Source of the DNA: Gammaproteobacteria bacterium
GTDB taxonomy: Bacteria; Pseudomonadota; Gammaproteobacteria; Porifericomitales; Porifericomitaceae
NCBI GenBank assembly: GCA_028817255.1
Contig: JAPPQA010000169.1
Location: 1-8,515, forward strand
Length of the DNA stretch: 8,515 nucleotides
Direction: 5' to 3'
A program made the translations under genes and the position numbers. Below the pieces are notes generated by a model. That model had not been told where the DNA came from. It saw only the letters and a program-made list of their open reading frames with translations, and did not search any database. Positions within the stretch are counted from its first letter, which is position 1. Every line of letters begins with the position of its first letter. Shown piece by piece: positions 1 through 6,295 of the stretch.

Positions 1-512
1 TGCTCGATCATCGCTATGTACTCTTCCTCAAAGAGCAACTGCCCCCGCTCGAGCTTGGTCATGCCGGGATCGATCACCGCGTAGGCCTCGAAGTAGAGCA
101 CCCTCTCGATCTCGCGCAAGGTCATATCCAGGGTCAACCCGATGCGCGAGGGCAGGGACTTGAGGTACCAGATATGCGCCGCCGGACTGGCCAGCTCGAT
201 GTGCCCCATGCGCTCGCGCCGCACTTTGGCGGGCATCACTTCGACACCGCATTTCTCGCACCTGACGCCGCGGTGCTTCATGCGCTTGTATTTGCCGCAA
301 AGACATTCGTAGTCCTTGACGGGACCGAAGATCTTGGCGCAAAACAGGCCGTCGCGTTCCGGTTTGAAGGTCCGGTAGTTGATGGTCTCGGGCTTCCTGA
401 CTTCGCCCCAGGACCAGGAGCGGATCTTCTCCGGGGAAGCCAGGCCAACGCGTATGCCGTTGAAATCCTCCTGCTCCCTGTCCTTCAGCAACAGTTTTAA
501 CAGGTCTTTCAT
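1..512 (-). CDS. rpoC: DNA-directed RNA polymerase subunit beta' (N-terminal part; cut by window edge)
   Basis: This is the largest catalytic subunit of RNA polymerase; only the first 170 codons are present because the frame runs open off the left edge. The protein starts MKDLLKLLLKDREQ and continues with the highly conserved KPETINYRTFKPERDGLFCAK block. The N-terminal zinc-binding domain is intact: Cys70, Cys72, Cys85 and Cys88 in the C-x-C ... C-x-x-C arrangement, the same positions as in E. coli beta'. It is followed by RRERMGHIELASP and HIWYLKSLPSRIG, which belong to the start of the clamp. The catalytic NADFDGD motif would lie outside the window. The ATG at 512 is preceded by an AGAGAGG-type Shine-Dalgarno sequence ending 8 bases upstream. 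The gene follows rpoB after 61 bases, so it is almost certainly cotranscribed with it. Identity is secure. Confidence 0.98.
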   Translation of the reverse strand, partial: MKDLLKLLLKDREQEDFNGIRVGLASPEKIRSWSWGEVRKPETINYRTFKPERDGLFCAKIFGPVKDYECLCGKYKRMKHRGVRCEKCGVEVMPAKVRRERMGHIELASPAAHIWYLKSLPSRIGLTLDMTLREIERVLYFEAYAVIDPGMTKLERGQLLFEEEYIAMIE

Positions 513-573
513 AATCAGGCCCTCTCTACATGCAATGCCCGCCGCGCCGGCGCCGCTACAGTGCCCCGGCAGG

Positions 574-3500
574 TCATTCCCGTTCCAACTCGATGTCGAT
601 CCCCAAGGCCCGGATCTCCTTGATCAGCACGTTGAAGGACTCCGGCGTACTTGGGTGCATGCCGTAGTCCCCGTCCACAATGCTCTTGTAAACCTTGGTG
701 CGCCCGACGATGTCGTCCGACTTGACCGTCAGCATTTCCTGGAGAGTGTAGGCGGCGCCGTAAGCCTCCAGCGCCCATACTTCCATTTCACCGAAACGCT
801 GACCGCCAAAGTGCGCCTTGCCGCCCAGCGGCTGCTGGGTCACCAGGCTGTACGGCCCGGTGGAACGGGCGTGCATCTTGTCGTCCACCAGGTGATTCAG
901 CTTCAGCATGTACACATAGCCGACCGTAACCGGTTGCGAAAATGCCTTGCCGGTGCGCCCGTCGTAGAGAGTGGCCTGGCCGGATATGGGCAAATCGGCC
1001 AGGTTGAGGATCGCTTTGATCTCTTCCTCGCGCGCGCCATCGAACACCGGGGTGGCCATGGGCACTCCCGCACGCAGATTTTCGGCCAATTCTACGATTG
1101 CGGATTCGTTCAATGCCGCCAGAGCCTCGCTGCGACCGTAGATCTTGCCCAATAAAGAACGCAGGGGGGAGGCGGCCCCGGCCCGGCCAGTCCGGCCATC
1201 CCGCAGCGCCCCAATCTTCTTGCCCAGCCACTTGGCGGCCCACCCCATGTGGGTCTCGAAGATCTGGCCCACATTCATGCGGGAAGGGACGCCGAGAGGA
1301 TTCAACACGATGTCCACCGGGGTGCCGTCCGCCAGGTGGGGCATGTCCTCTACCGGAACGATGGTGGAGATCACCCCCTTGTTGCCGTGCCGCCCGGCCA
1401 TCTTGTCTCCTGGCTGCAGGCGCCGCTTGACCGCCAGATAGACCTTGACCGTCTTCAGTACGCCCGGCACCAAAGTGCTGCCGCCGGTCAGCTTGGAACG
1501 CTTCTCCTCGTACCCTTCGTCGAGTCTCTTGCGCGCCGCATCAATGCCTCGCGCCGCCTGTTCCAGGCGCTCGTTGAGCTTGGGGTTGCGCATATGGATG
1601 TCAAACCACTTCTCCCGCGCCAAGCCGGCCAAGTATTTGCCCGTGATCTTGCTGCCGTTTTTCAGGCCGCCGGGGCCTTTGTTCGCTACCTTTCCGACCA
1701 GATTCTTCTGGAGACGCTGGTAGATCCCATCCTCCATGATCCGGAATTGATCGTTCAAGTCTTTCCTTACCTGCTCCAGTTCCGCCTGCTCGATCTCCAA
1801 AGCGCGGGCGTCTTTTTCCACCCCCTCGCGGGTCAGTACCTGTACGTCAATCACCATCCCGTTCATGCCCGAGGGGGTGCGCAGGGAAGTGTCCTTCACG
1901 TCGGAGGCCTTCTCGCCGAATATGGCGCGCAGCAATTTTTCCTCGGGAGTCAGCTGCGTCTCGCCCTTCGGGGTCACCTTCCCCACCAGGATGTCTCCCG
2001 GGGAAACCTCGGCGCCGATATACACGATCCCGGACTCATCCAGCTTATTCAGCATGTTCTCGCTGACGTTGGGGATGTCCTGCGTGATCTCCTCCGCTCC
2101 CATCTTGGTATCCCTTGCCACACAGGTAAGTTCCTCTATGTGTATCGTCGTGTAGCGGTCTTCTTTGACCACGTTTTCCGATACCAGGATGGAGTCCTCG
2201 AAGTTGTAGCCGTTCCAGGGCATGAACGCGACAAACAGGTTTCTGCCCAGAGCCAGTTCTCCAAGATCCGTCGCCGGACCGTCGGCCAGCACGTCGCCCC
2301 GGGAGATCGCGTCGCCGGGCTTCACCAGCGGCTTCTGGTTAATGCAGGTGTCCTGGTTGGAACGGGTGTACTTGGTCAAATTGTAGATATCGACGCTGGG
2401 ATCGTCGCCCTTGATCTCGCGCTCGTTGACGCGGACTACGATGCGGGTGGCATCGGCGGAATCAACCGTGCCGCCTCGCTTCGCCACCACGACCACGCCC
2501 GAGTCAATCGCGACACGGCGTTCCATCCCCGTGCCCACCAGCGGCTTCTCCGTCCTCATCAGGGGCACCGCCTGCCGCTGCATATTCGACCCCATCAAGG
2601 CGCGATTGGCATCGTTGTGCTCCAGGAAGGGGATCAGCGAGGCGGCAACGGAAACGATCTGCTTGGGAGAGACATCCATGTAATCCACCCGCTCGGGATT
2701 CATCAGGGCAAACTCGTTCCGGTGCCGGCAGGATACCAACTCTTCCAGAAGGCGCCCCCTCTTGTCCATCACGGCATTCGCCTGACAGATGACGTACTGC
2801 CCTTCCTCAATGGCGGACAAATAGTCAATCCGGTCGGTCACCGCCCCCTTTTTCACCTTCCGATAGGGCGTCTCCAGAAACCCGTACCGGTTGGTTCTCG
2901 CAAACACGGCCATGGAGCTGATCAGGCCGATGTTGGGACCTTCGGGGGTTTCGATCGGGCAAAGCCTGCCGTAATGGGTGGGGTGCACGTCGCGCACCTC
3001 GAAGCCGGCACGCTCGCGCTTCAAACCTCCCGGCCCCAGCGCGGAAACTCGGCGCTTGTGGGTCACTTCCGACAGCGGGTTGTTCTGGTCCATGAATTGG
3101 GACAACTGGCTGGAACCGAAAAATTCCCGCATCGCCGCGGAGATCGGCTTGGCGTTGATAATGTCTTGCGGCATGAGTTGCTCTAACTCGGGCAGCGCCA
3201 GCCGGTCGCGGATCGTCCGTTCCACGCGCACCAAACCGATGCGGAATTGATTTTCCGCCATCTCGCCCACGCACCGGACCCGCCGGTTGCCCATATGATC
3301 TATGTCGTCCACGGAGCCCTTCCCGTTGCGGATATCAATCAGCGCCCAGAGCACCTCGATGAGGTCTGCCCTGGAGAGGATCCTGCCTCTTGCTTCGCCT
3401 TCCTGCTCTTCGCCTTCTCCCCCGTCCCGGCCGATGCGGCGGTTGAATTTCATGCGGCCCACAGCGGACAGGTCGTAACGCTCCGGGTTGAAAAAGAGGT

Positions 3501-5142
3501 TGGCGAAAAGGTTCTTTGCCGCCTCCGCCGTGGGAGGATCTCCAGGCCGCATCACGCTGTAAATCTCCCGTTGCGCCTCCTGCGCGTTTTTAACGCCGCC
3601 CGACGCGGGCTGTTCGACGCGCAGCGTGTCGGATATGTAGGGGCCGCAATCGAATTCGTTCGTGTAAATCGTCTTGAACCGCTCCACCCCCTCCGCCGCA
3701 AGCCGGTCCAGCAGTTCGGCGGAGATCTCGGCATTGGCAGCGGCCAGCCGGCTGCCGTCCTCGCCATGAATATCCTCGGCAAGGACTTTCTCCAGCAGGT
3801 ATTCCCGGGGGACTTCAATCTCGCGCAGCTTCGAGCGCGCGATCTTCTCAACCTGTTGCGGCGTAATCCGCTGGTCCTTGGCAACGATCTTCTCGCGGCC
3901 CTTTTTAATAGGGAAAGGCAATACCTCGCCCCGCAGGTGGCGCGGGTTCAATTCCAGGAAAAACTTCTGGCCTTTGCAGCAAAAGGCGTCCGTTTCGAAG
4001 AACAACCCCAGAATGCCCGCATCGTCGTACTTGTCTTTCGGGCAGGTTTCGATGGTCCGGGCCGCCTTGCCCGCTACAACCTGCTCCAGGTGCTCGCCGG
4101 CAAGTACGGTTTTGGCGGCAACCAGGGGCCGGCTGCCCTTGCCGCCCTTGCCGGGGATGTCGCTGGCCAGGACCCTCCCCAGCAGGTATTCCCGGGGAAC
4201 TTCGAGCTTGCGCAGTTTCGACCGCTCCAGTTCCTCGACCTCCCGGCGGGCGATCCGCCGCGCGGAGAGGACGCTCGGCTTGCGGGACTTGGCAACCGGG
4301 AGCGGCAGCACTTCGCCCCATATGTGATCCCACGACAGCGTGTCTGTCTCCGCTCCATTCAGCCGTTTCTTCTTCGCCTCCAGAAAAAACGCGCCCTTCT
4401 GGTAACGGAAGACGTCCTTATCCGCGGATTTGTCCTCCCCGGGGGAGGGCTTGCCGTCCTCGCCCAGCGCCCGCAGCAGAACGGTAACGGGCAGCTTCCG
4501 CCGCCGGTCGATCCGGCAATAGAGCAGGTCCTTGGGATCGAACTCGAAGTCCAACCAGGAACCGCGGTAGGGGATCACGCGGGCCGAATACAGCAACTTG
4601 CCGGAAGAGTGCGTCTTGCCCTTGTCGTCGTCGAAAAACACTCCGGGAGACCGGTGCAACTGAGAAACCACCACGCGGTCAGTGCCATTGATGACGAAAG
4701 TGCCGGTCTCGGTCATCAGGGGGAGTTCCCCGATGTACACTTCGCCTTCCTTGATCTCCTCCGGCTCTTGCGCGATATCGGCGTCTTTGGCGTCTTTCTT
4801 GCCCTTGCCGCGGAGAATCACCAACCGAAGCCTGGCACGCAACGACGCGCTGTACGTGCGCCCGCGCAACCTGCATTCCTTGACGTCGAAAGTGGGCGCA
4901 GGCAGGGAATACTCCACGTATTCCAGCCGAATATTCTTCGCATGGCTGACAATGGGGAACACCGACCGGAAGGCGGCCTCCAGTCCCCGTCTGGCCCGCT
5001 CGGCAGGCGGGACATCCTGTTGCAGAAAATCGCGGTAGGAATTGATCTGCGACTCCAGCAAGTAGGGGATCTCCAGGATGTCCGGCCGCTTGCCGAAATC
5101 CCTGCGAATCCGCCTCTTTTCAGTAAAGGAATAGGTGCTCAC
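574..5142 (-). CDS. rpoB: DNA-directed RNA polymerase subunit beta, with a duplicated SI1 insert
   Basis: Beta subunit of RNA polymerase, about 1522 residues against 1342 in E. coli. The GTG at 5142 is chosen because the protein then begins STYSFTEKRRIRRDFGKRP, matching the family N-terminus, and AGGGAG lies 8 bases upstream. A longer frame begins with TTG at 5223 but adds 27 residues unlike RpoB and overlaps the end of rplL. The rifampicin pocket (residues 676-702, bases 3037-3117) keeps the wild-type Gln, Phe, Asp, His, Arg, Ser and Leu contact residues, so the sequence predicts rifampicin sensitivity. The active-centre block GDKMAGRHGNKG carries Lys1247 and Lys1255, equivalent to E. coli Lys1065 and Lys1073. 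The C-terminus (RSTGPYSLVTQQPLGGKA and onward) is standard. SI2/beta-i9 is present near residues 1113-1220. The SI1/beta-i4 region is doubled (about residues 239-369 and 377-503), accounting for most of the extra length. A Gly/Glu-rich stretch sits at 572-587. Confidence 0.98.
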   Translation of the reverse strand: MSTYSFTEKRRIRRDFGKRPDILEIPYLLESQINSYRDFLQQDVPPAERARRGLEAAFRSVFPIVSHAKNIRLEYVEYSLPAPTFDVKECRLRGRTYSASLRARLRLVILRGKGKKDAKDADIAQEPEEIKEGEVYIGELPLMTETGTFVINGTDRVVVSQLHRSPGVFFDDDKGKTHSSGKLLYSARVIPYRGSWLDFEFDPKDLLYCRIDRRRKLPVTVLLRALGEDGKPSPGEDKSADKDVFRYQKGAFFLEAKKKRLNGAETDTLSWDHIWGEVLPLPVAKSRKPSVLSARRIARREVEELERSKLRKLEVPREYLLGRVLASDIPGKGGKGSRPLVAAKTVLAGEHLEQVVAGKAARTIETCPKDKYDDAGILGLFFETDAFCCKGQKFFLELNPRHLRGEVLPFPIKKGREKIVAKDQRITPQQVEKIARSKLREIEVPREYLLEKVLAEDIHGEDGSRLAAANAEISAELLDRLAAEGVERFKTIYTNEFDCGPYISDTLRVEQPASGGVKNAQEAQREIYSVMRPGDPPTAEAAKNLFANLFFNPERYDLSAVGRMKFNRRIGRDGGEGEEQEGEARGRILSRADLIEVLWALIDIRNGKGSVDDIDHMGNRRVRCVGEMAENQFRIGLVRVERTIRDRLALPELEQLMPQDIINAKPISAAMREFFGSSQLSQFMDQNNPLSEVTHKRRVSALGPGGLKRERAGFEVRDVHPTHYGRLCPIETPEGPNIGLISSMAVFARTNRYGFLETPYRKVKKGAVTDRIDYLSAIEEGQYVICQANAVMDKRGRLLEELVSCRHRNEFALMNPERVDYMDVSPKQIVSVAASLIPFLEHNDANRALMGSNMQRQAVPLMRTEKPLVGTGMERRVAIDSGVVVVAKRGGTVDSADATRIVVRVNEREIKGDDPSVDIYNLTKYTRSNQDTCINQKPLVKPGDAISRGDVLADGPATDLGELALGRNLFVAFMPWNGYNFEDSILVSENVVKEDRYTTIHIEELTCVARDTKMGAEEITQDIPNVSENMLNKLDESGIVYIGAEVSPGDILVGKVTPKGETQLTPEEKLLRAIFGEKASDVKDTSLRTPSGMNGMVIDVQVLTREGVEKDARALEIEQAELEQVRKDLNDQFRIMEDGIYQRLQKNLVGKVANKGPGGLKNGSKITGKYLAGLAREKWFDIHMRNPKLNERLEQAARGIDAARKRLDEGYEEKRSKLTGGSTLVPGVLKTVKVYLAVKRRLQPGDKMAGRHGNKGVISTIVPVEDMPHLADGTPVDIVLNPLGVPSRMNVGQIFETHMGWAAKWLGKKIGALRDGRTGRAGAASPLRSLLGKIYGRSEALAALNESAIVELAENLRAGVPMATPVFDGAREEEIKAILNLADLPISGQATLYDGRTGKAFSQPVTVGYVYMLKLNHLVDDKMHARSTGPYSLVTQQPLGGKAHFGGQRFGEMEVWALEAYGAAYTLQEMLTVKSDDIVGRTKVYKSIVDGDYGMHPSTPESFNVLIKEIRALGIDIELERE
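3634..4014 (-). repeat. RpoB SI1/beta-i4 module, copy 2 (E. coli-like copy)
   Basis: Second tandem module, about residues 377-503; the edges are approximate. Its order matches the single E. coli SI1 best: ILGLFFETDAF, LELNPRHLRGEVLPFPI, QRITPQQVEKIARSKLREI, EVPREYLLEKVLAEDI, AANAEISAELLDRL, then TIYTNEFDCGPYISDTLRVE, which rejoins the conserved beta core. The best DNA match between copies is 3792-3838 against 4179-4225, 41 of 47 bases identical, including 19 consecutive identical bases. The offset is exactly 387 bases (129 codons), so the frame is kept. Confidence 0.85.
4036..4430 (-). repeat. RpoB SI1/beta-i4 module, copy 1 (extra, diverged copy)
   Basis: First of two tandem modules within rpoB, about residues 239-369; the edges are approximate. 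It begins after the conserved RIDRRRKLPVTVLLRAL strand and a charged linker (GEDGKPSPGEDKSADKD), and contains GEVLPLPV, RRIARREVEELERSKLRK, EVPREYLLGRVLASDI and a helix ending near IETCPKDKYD. Residues 276-329 align without gaps to 405-458 of copy 2, with 31 of 54 residues identical. Relative to copy 2 it has about 6 extra residues before GEVLP and a Gly/Lys-rich loop (PGKGGKGSR). E. coli RpoB has one such module at about residues 225-343. Confidence 0.85.
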
Positions 5143-5150
5143 CTGCGATT

Positions 5151-5156
5151 CTCCCT
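5151..5156 (-). promoter_or_regulatory. Shine-Dalgarno sequence supporting the GTG start of rpoB
   Basis: The minus strand reads AGGGAG, separated by 8 bases from the GTG at 5142. This placement, with the family-like N-terminus that follows, decides the rpoB start against the TTG at 5223. Confidence 0.8.
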
Positions 5157-5178
5157 GTTGCCGCGGGCCGGGGCGCAA

Positions 5179-5201
5179 GGGAAAAGGCGACGCCTCCCCC
5201 C
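5179..5201 (-). promoter_or_regulatory. Predicted RNA hairpin in the rplL-rpoB gap
   Basis: The minus-strand transcript can fold GGGGGGAGGC with GCCUUUUCCC around a GUC loop, a 10-base-pair stem with three G-U wobbles. The wobbles make it specific to the mRNA strand, since the complementary strand would have A-C mismatches. No U tract follows, so it is not a canonical intrinsic terminator. In E. coli this junction holds an attenuator and an RNase III processing site; a similar role here is inference from position only. Confidence 0.45.
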
Positions 5202-5203
5202 AA

Positions 5204-5223
5204 TCGCCGCACTGTCGCGGCAA
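5204..5223 (-). promoter_or_regulatory. Second small inverted repeat after the rplL stop codon
   Basis: GCCGC and GCGGC on the minus strand are separated by a 6-base loop (GACAGT). One G-U and one A-U pair can extend the stem to about 7 pairs. It starts one base after the rplL stop codon and lies directly upstream of the stronger hairpin at 5179-5201, so the gap may fold as two consecutive stem-loops. The stem is short and could be chance in GC-rich DNA. Confidence 0.3.
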
Positions 5224-5224
5224 A

Positions 5225-5599
5225 TCATTTGACCTCTACGGAAGCTCCCGCCGCTTCGAGCTGCTTGCTAAGATCCTGGGCTTCTTGCTTCGACACTCCT
5301 TCCTTGATCGTGGCCGGGATGCCTTCCACCAGCTCCTTGGCCTCTTTCAGGCCCATCGCGGTAATGCCCCGAACCACTTTGATCACCGCCACCTTATTGT
5401 CCCCGAACGAAGTCATCGTAACGGTAAATTCCGTTTGCTCCTCGGCTGCGGCTTCGCTGGGCGCGGGCGCCGCAACAGGGGCGGCCAGCGCCGCGGCGGA
5501 GACGCCGAACCGTTCTCCCAGCGCATCCGTCAACTCCACTACTTCCATCACGGTCATCTTGGAAATCGCTTCTACGATCTCTGCCTTGTCTATTGCCAT
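5225..5599 (-). CDS. rplL: 50S ribosomal protein L7/L12
   Basis: Stalk protein of the large ribosomal subunit, 124 residues, the usual length. Dimers bind the C-terminal helix of L10, and the mobile C-terminal domains recruit and stimulate the translation GTPases (EF-Tu, EF-G, IF2, RF3). The N-terminal dimerisation domain (about residues 1-33) is followed by an Ala/Pro-rich flexible hinge (about 36-53) and the C-terminal domain from about 55. That domain contains KVAVIKVVRGITAMGLKEAK, the conserved factor-binding surface, and ends in VEVK as in E. coli. The ATG at 5599 has a GAGGAG Shine-Dalgarno sequence (5608-5613) 8 bases upstream, which suits a protein needed in several copies per ribosome. 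It lies 89 bases after rplJ and 82 bases before rpoB. Confidence 0.98.
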   Translation of the reverse strand: MAIDKAEIVEAISKMTVMEVVELTDALGERFGVSAAALAAPVAAPAPSEAAAEEQTEFTVTMTSFGDNKVAVIKVVRGITAMGLKEAKELVEGIPATIKEGVSKQEAQDLSKQLEAAGASVEVK

Positions 5600-5688
5600 G
5601 GCTCCAACTCCTCTTTTACTTCTCCATCGCTCGCATTATCCAGGGCCGCCTCCTCGCGAACGCGGCGCCCGAACCTGTCGCCTACGTC

Positions 5689-6237
5689 CTACGCGCCCGT
5701 ACCGGCACCATTGCCATTGCCGCCATTGCCCCGCACCGCCCTCAAAACCAGCAACAGGCGCACGGGGATTTGCCGCAACAGGGTCGCCAACCGACCCGGC
5801 GGCGCCCGCATAACCGCCATCAGGCGGGCAATGGCCTGTTCGCGGGTCGGCAAGTCGGCCAACCGCCCGATATCGCCAGGGGCCAAAAGCTTGCCCTCCA
5901 GGGCCACCTCGCGGACGATCAGGGCCTCGTGTTCCTGGGCGAAATCCCGGAACAGCCGGGCCGCGGTGCCGAGTTCTCCAGACGTAAACGCCAGCAACAG
6001 GGGGCCCGAAAGCCCCGGCTCCAAACAGGCAAAGCGCCCTCCGCTCAAGGCGCGCCGCGCCAGGGTGTTCTTGACCACGCGCAAGTACACGCCCTGCTCG
6101 CGGGCCGACCGCCGCAACGCATTCAGTTCTCCCGCCGTCAGCCCGCGATACTCGGCGGCAATGGCAAGCCCCGCATCCGCCGCCGTTGCGGCGACCTCCT
6201 GGACTACGGCCTGCTTGCGGGCCAGGGCAAGACTCAC
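5689..6237 (-). CDS. rplJ: 50S ribosomal protein L10
   Basis: Base of the L7/L12 stalk; it binds 23S rRNA through its N-terminal domain and carries L7/L12 dimers on its C-terminal helix. In E. coli the L10-L7/L12 complex also represses its own mRNA. From the GTG at 6237 the protein is 182 residues and starts MSLALARKQAVVQEVAATA, fitting the family. Recognisable blocks are AAEYRGLTAGELNALRR (27-43), GVYLRVVKNTLARRAL (49-64) and LPTREQAIARLMAVM (129-143). Then comes the stalk-binding helix APPGRLATLLRQIPVRLLLVL. The last 14 residues (RGNGGNGNGAGTGA) form an unusual Gly/Asn tail. An upstream in-frame TTG at 6267 would add 10 residues, but GGGAGG sits 5 bases before the GTG. The gap after rplA is 58 bases and holds a small hairpin (6263-6275). 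Confidence 0.95.
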   Translation of the reverse strand: MSLALARKQAVVQEVAATAADAGLAIAAEYRGLTAGELNALRRSAREQGVYLRVVKNTLARRALSGGRFACLEPGLSGPLLLAFTSGELGTAARLFRDFAQEHEALIVREVALEGKLLAPGDIGRLADLPTREQAIARLMAVMRAPPGRLATLLRQIPVRLLLVLRAVRGNGGNGNGAGTGA

Positions 6238-6242
6238 GGCAG

Positions 6243-6248
6243 CCTCCC
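6243..6248 (-). promoter_or_regulatory. Shine-Dalgarno sequence supporting the GTG start of rplJ
   Basis: The minus strand reads GGGAGG, 5 bases before the GTG at 6237. It directly follows a 10-base palindrome (6249-6258) and lies downstream of a GGCAA/TTGCC hairpin (6263-6275). This decides the start at 6237 against the in-frame TTG at 6267, for which no good Shine-Dalgarno sequence is seen. Confidence 0.75.
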
Positions 6249-6295
6249 GCGGCGCCGCATCCGGCAAGGCTTGCCATGGCGGTCCCCGGTTGGCA

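Noticed and set aside
513..573. GC palindrome (544-553) between rpoB and rpoC as a terminator or regulatory site
   Set aside because: A perfect palindrome without loop or U tract in very GC-rich DNA. rpoB and rpoC are expected to be cotranscribed.
3037..3117. Rifampicin-resistance substitutions in RpoB
   Set aside because: The region was read residue by residue and matches the E. coli wild type at the known contact positions; the only change seen is Ile to Val at a non-contact position (E. coli 530).
1249..3186. Long open frame on the plus strand (645 codons), opposite rpoB
   Set aside because: It lies wholly antisense to well-conserved rpoB codons. Its translation resembles no family and is rich in residues typical of reversed GC-rich coding DNA. 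No ribosome binding site or gene context supports it.
5143..5223. Upstream extension of rpoB to a TTG at 5223
   Set aside because: The extra 27 residues do not look like RpoB and overlap the rplL stop region. The GTG at 5142 has a well-placed AGGGAG and gives the family N-terminus.
3247..5232. Second long plus-strand open frame (661 codons), opposite the 5' half of rpoB
   Set aside because: Same reason: an antisense shadow of rpoB in GC-rich DNA, with no recognisable domain.
6238..6267. Upstream extension of rplJ to a TTG at 6267
   Set aside because: The 10 extra residues (MPDAAPREAA) have no counterpart in L10, no clear Shine-Dalgarno sequence precedes the TTG, and GGGAGG sits 5 bases before the GTG at 6237.
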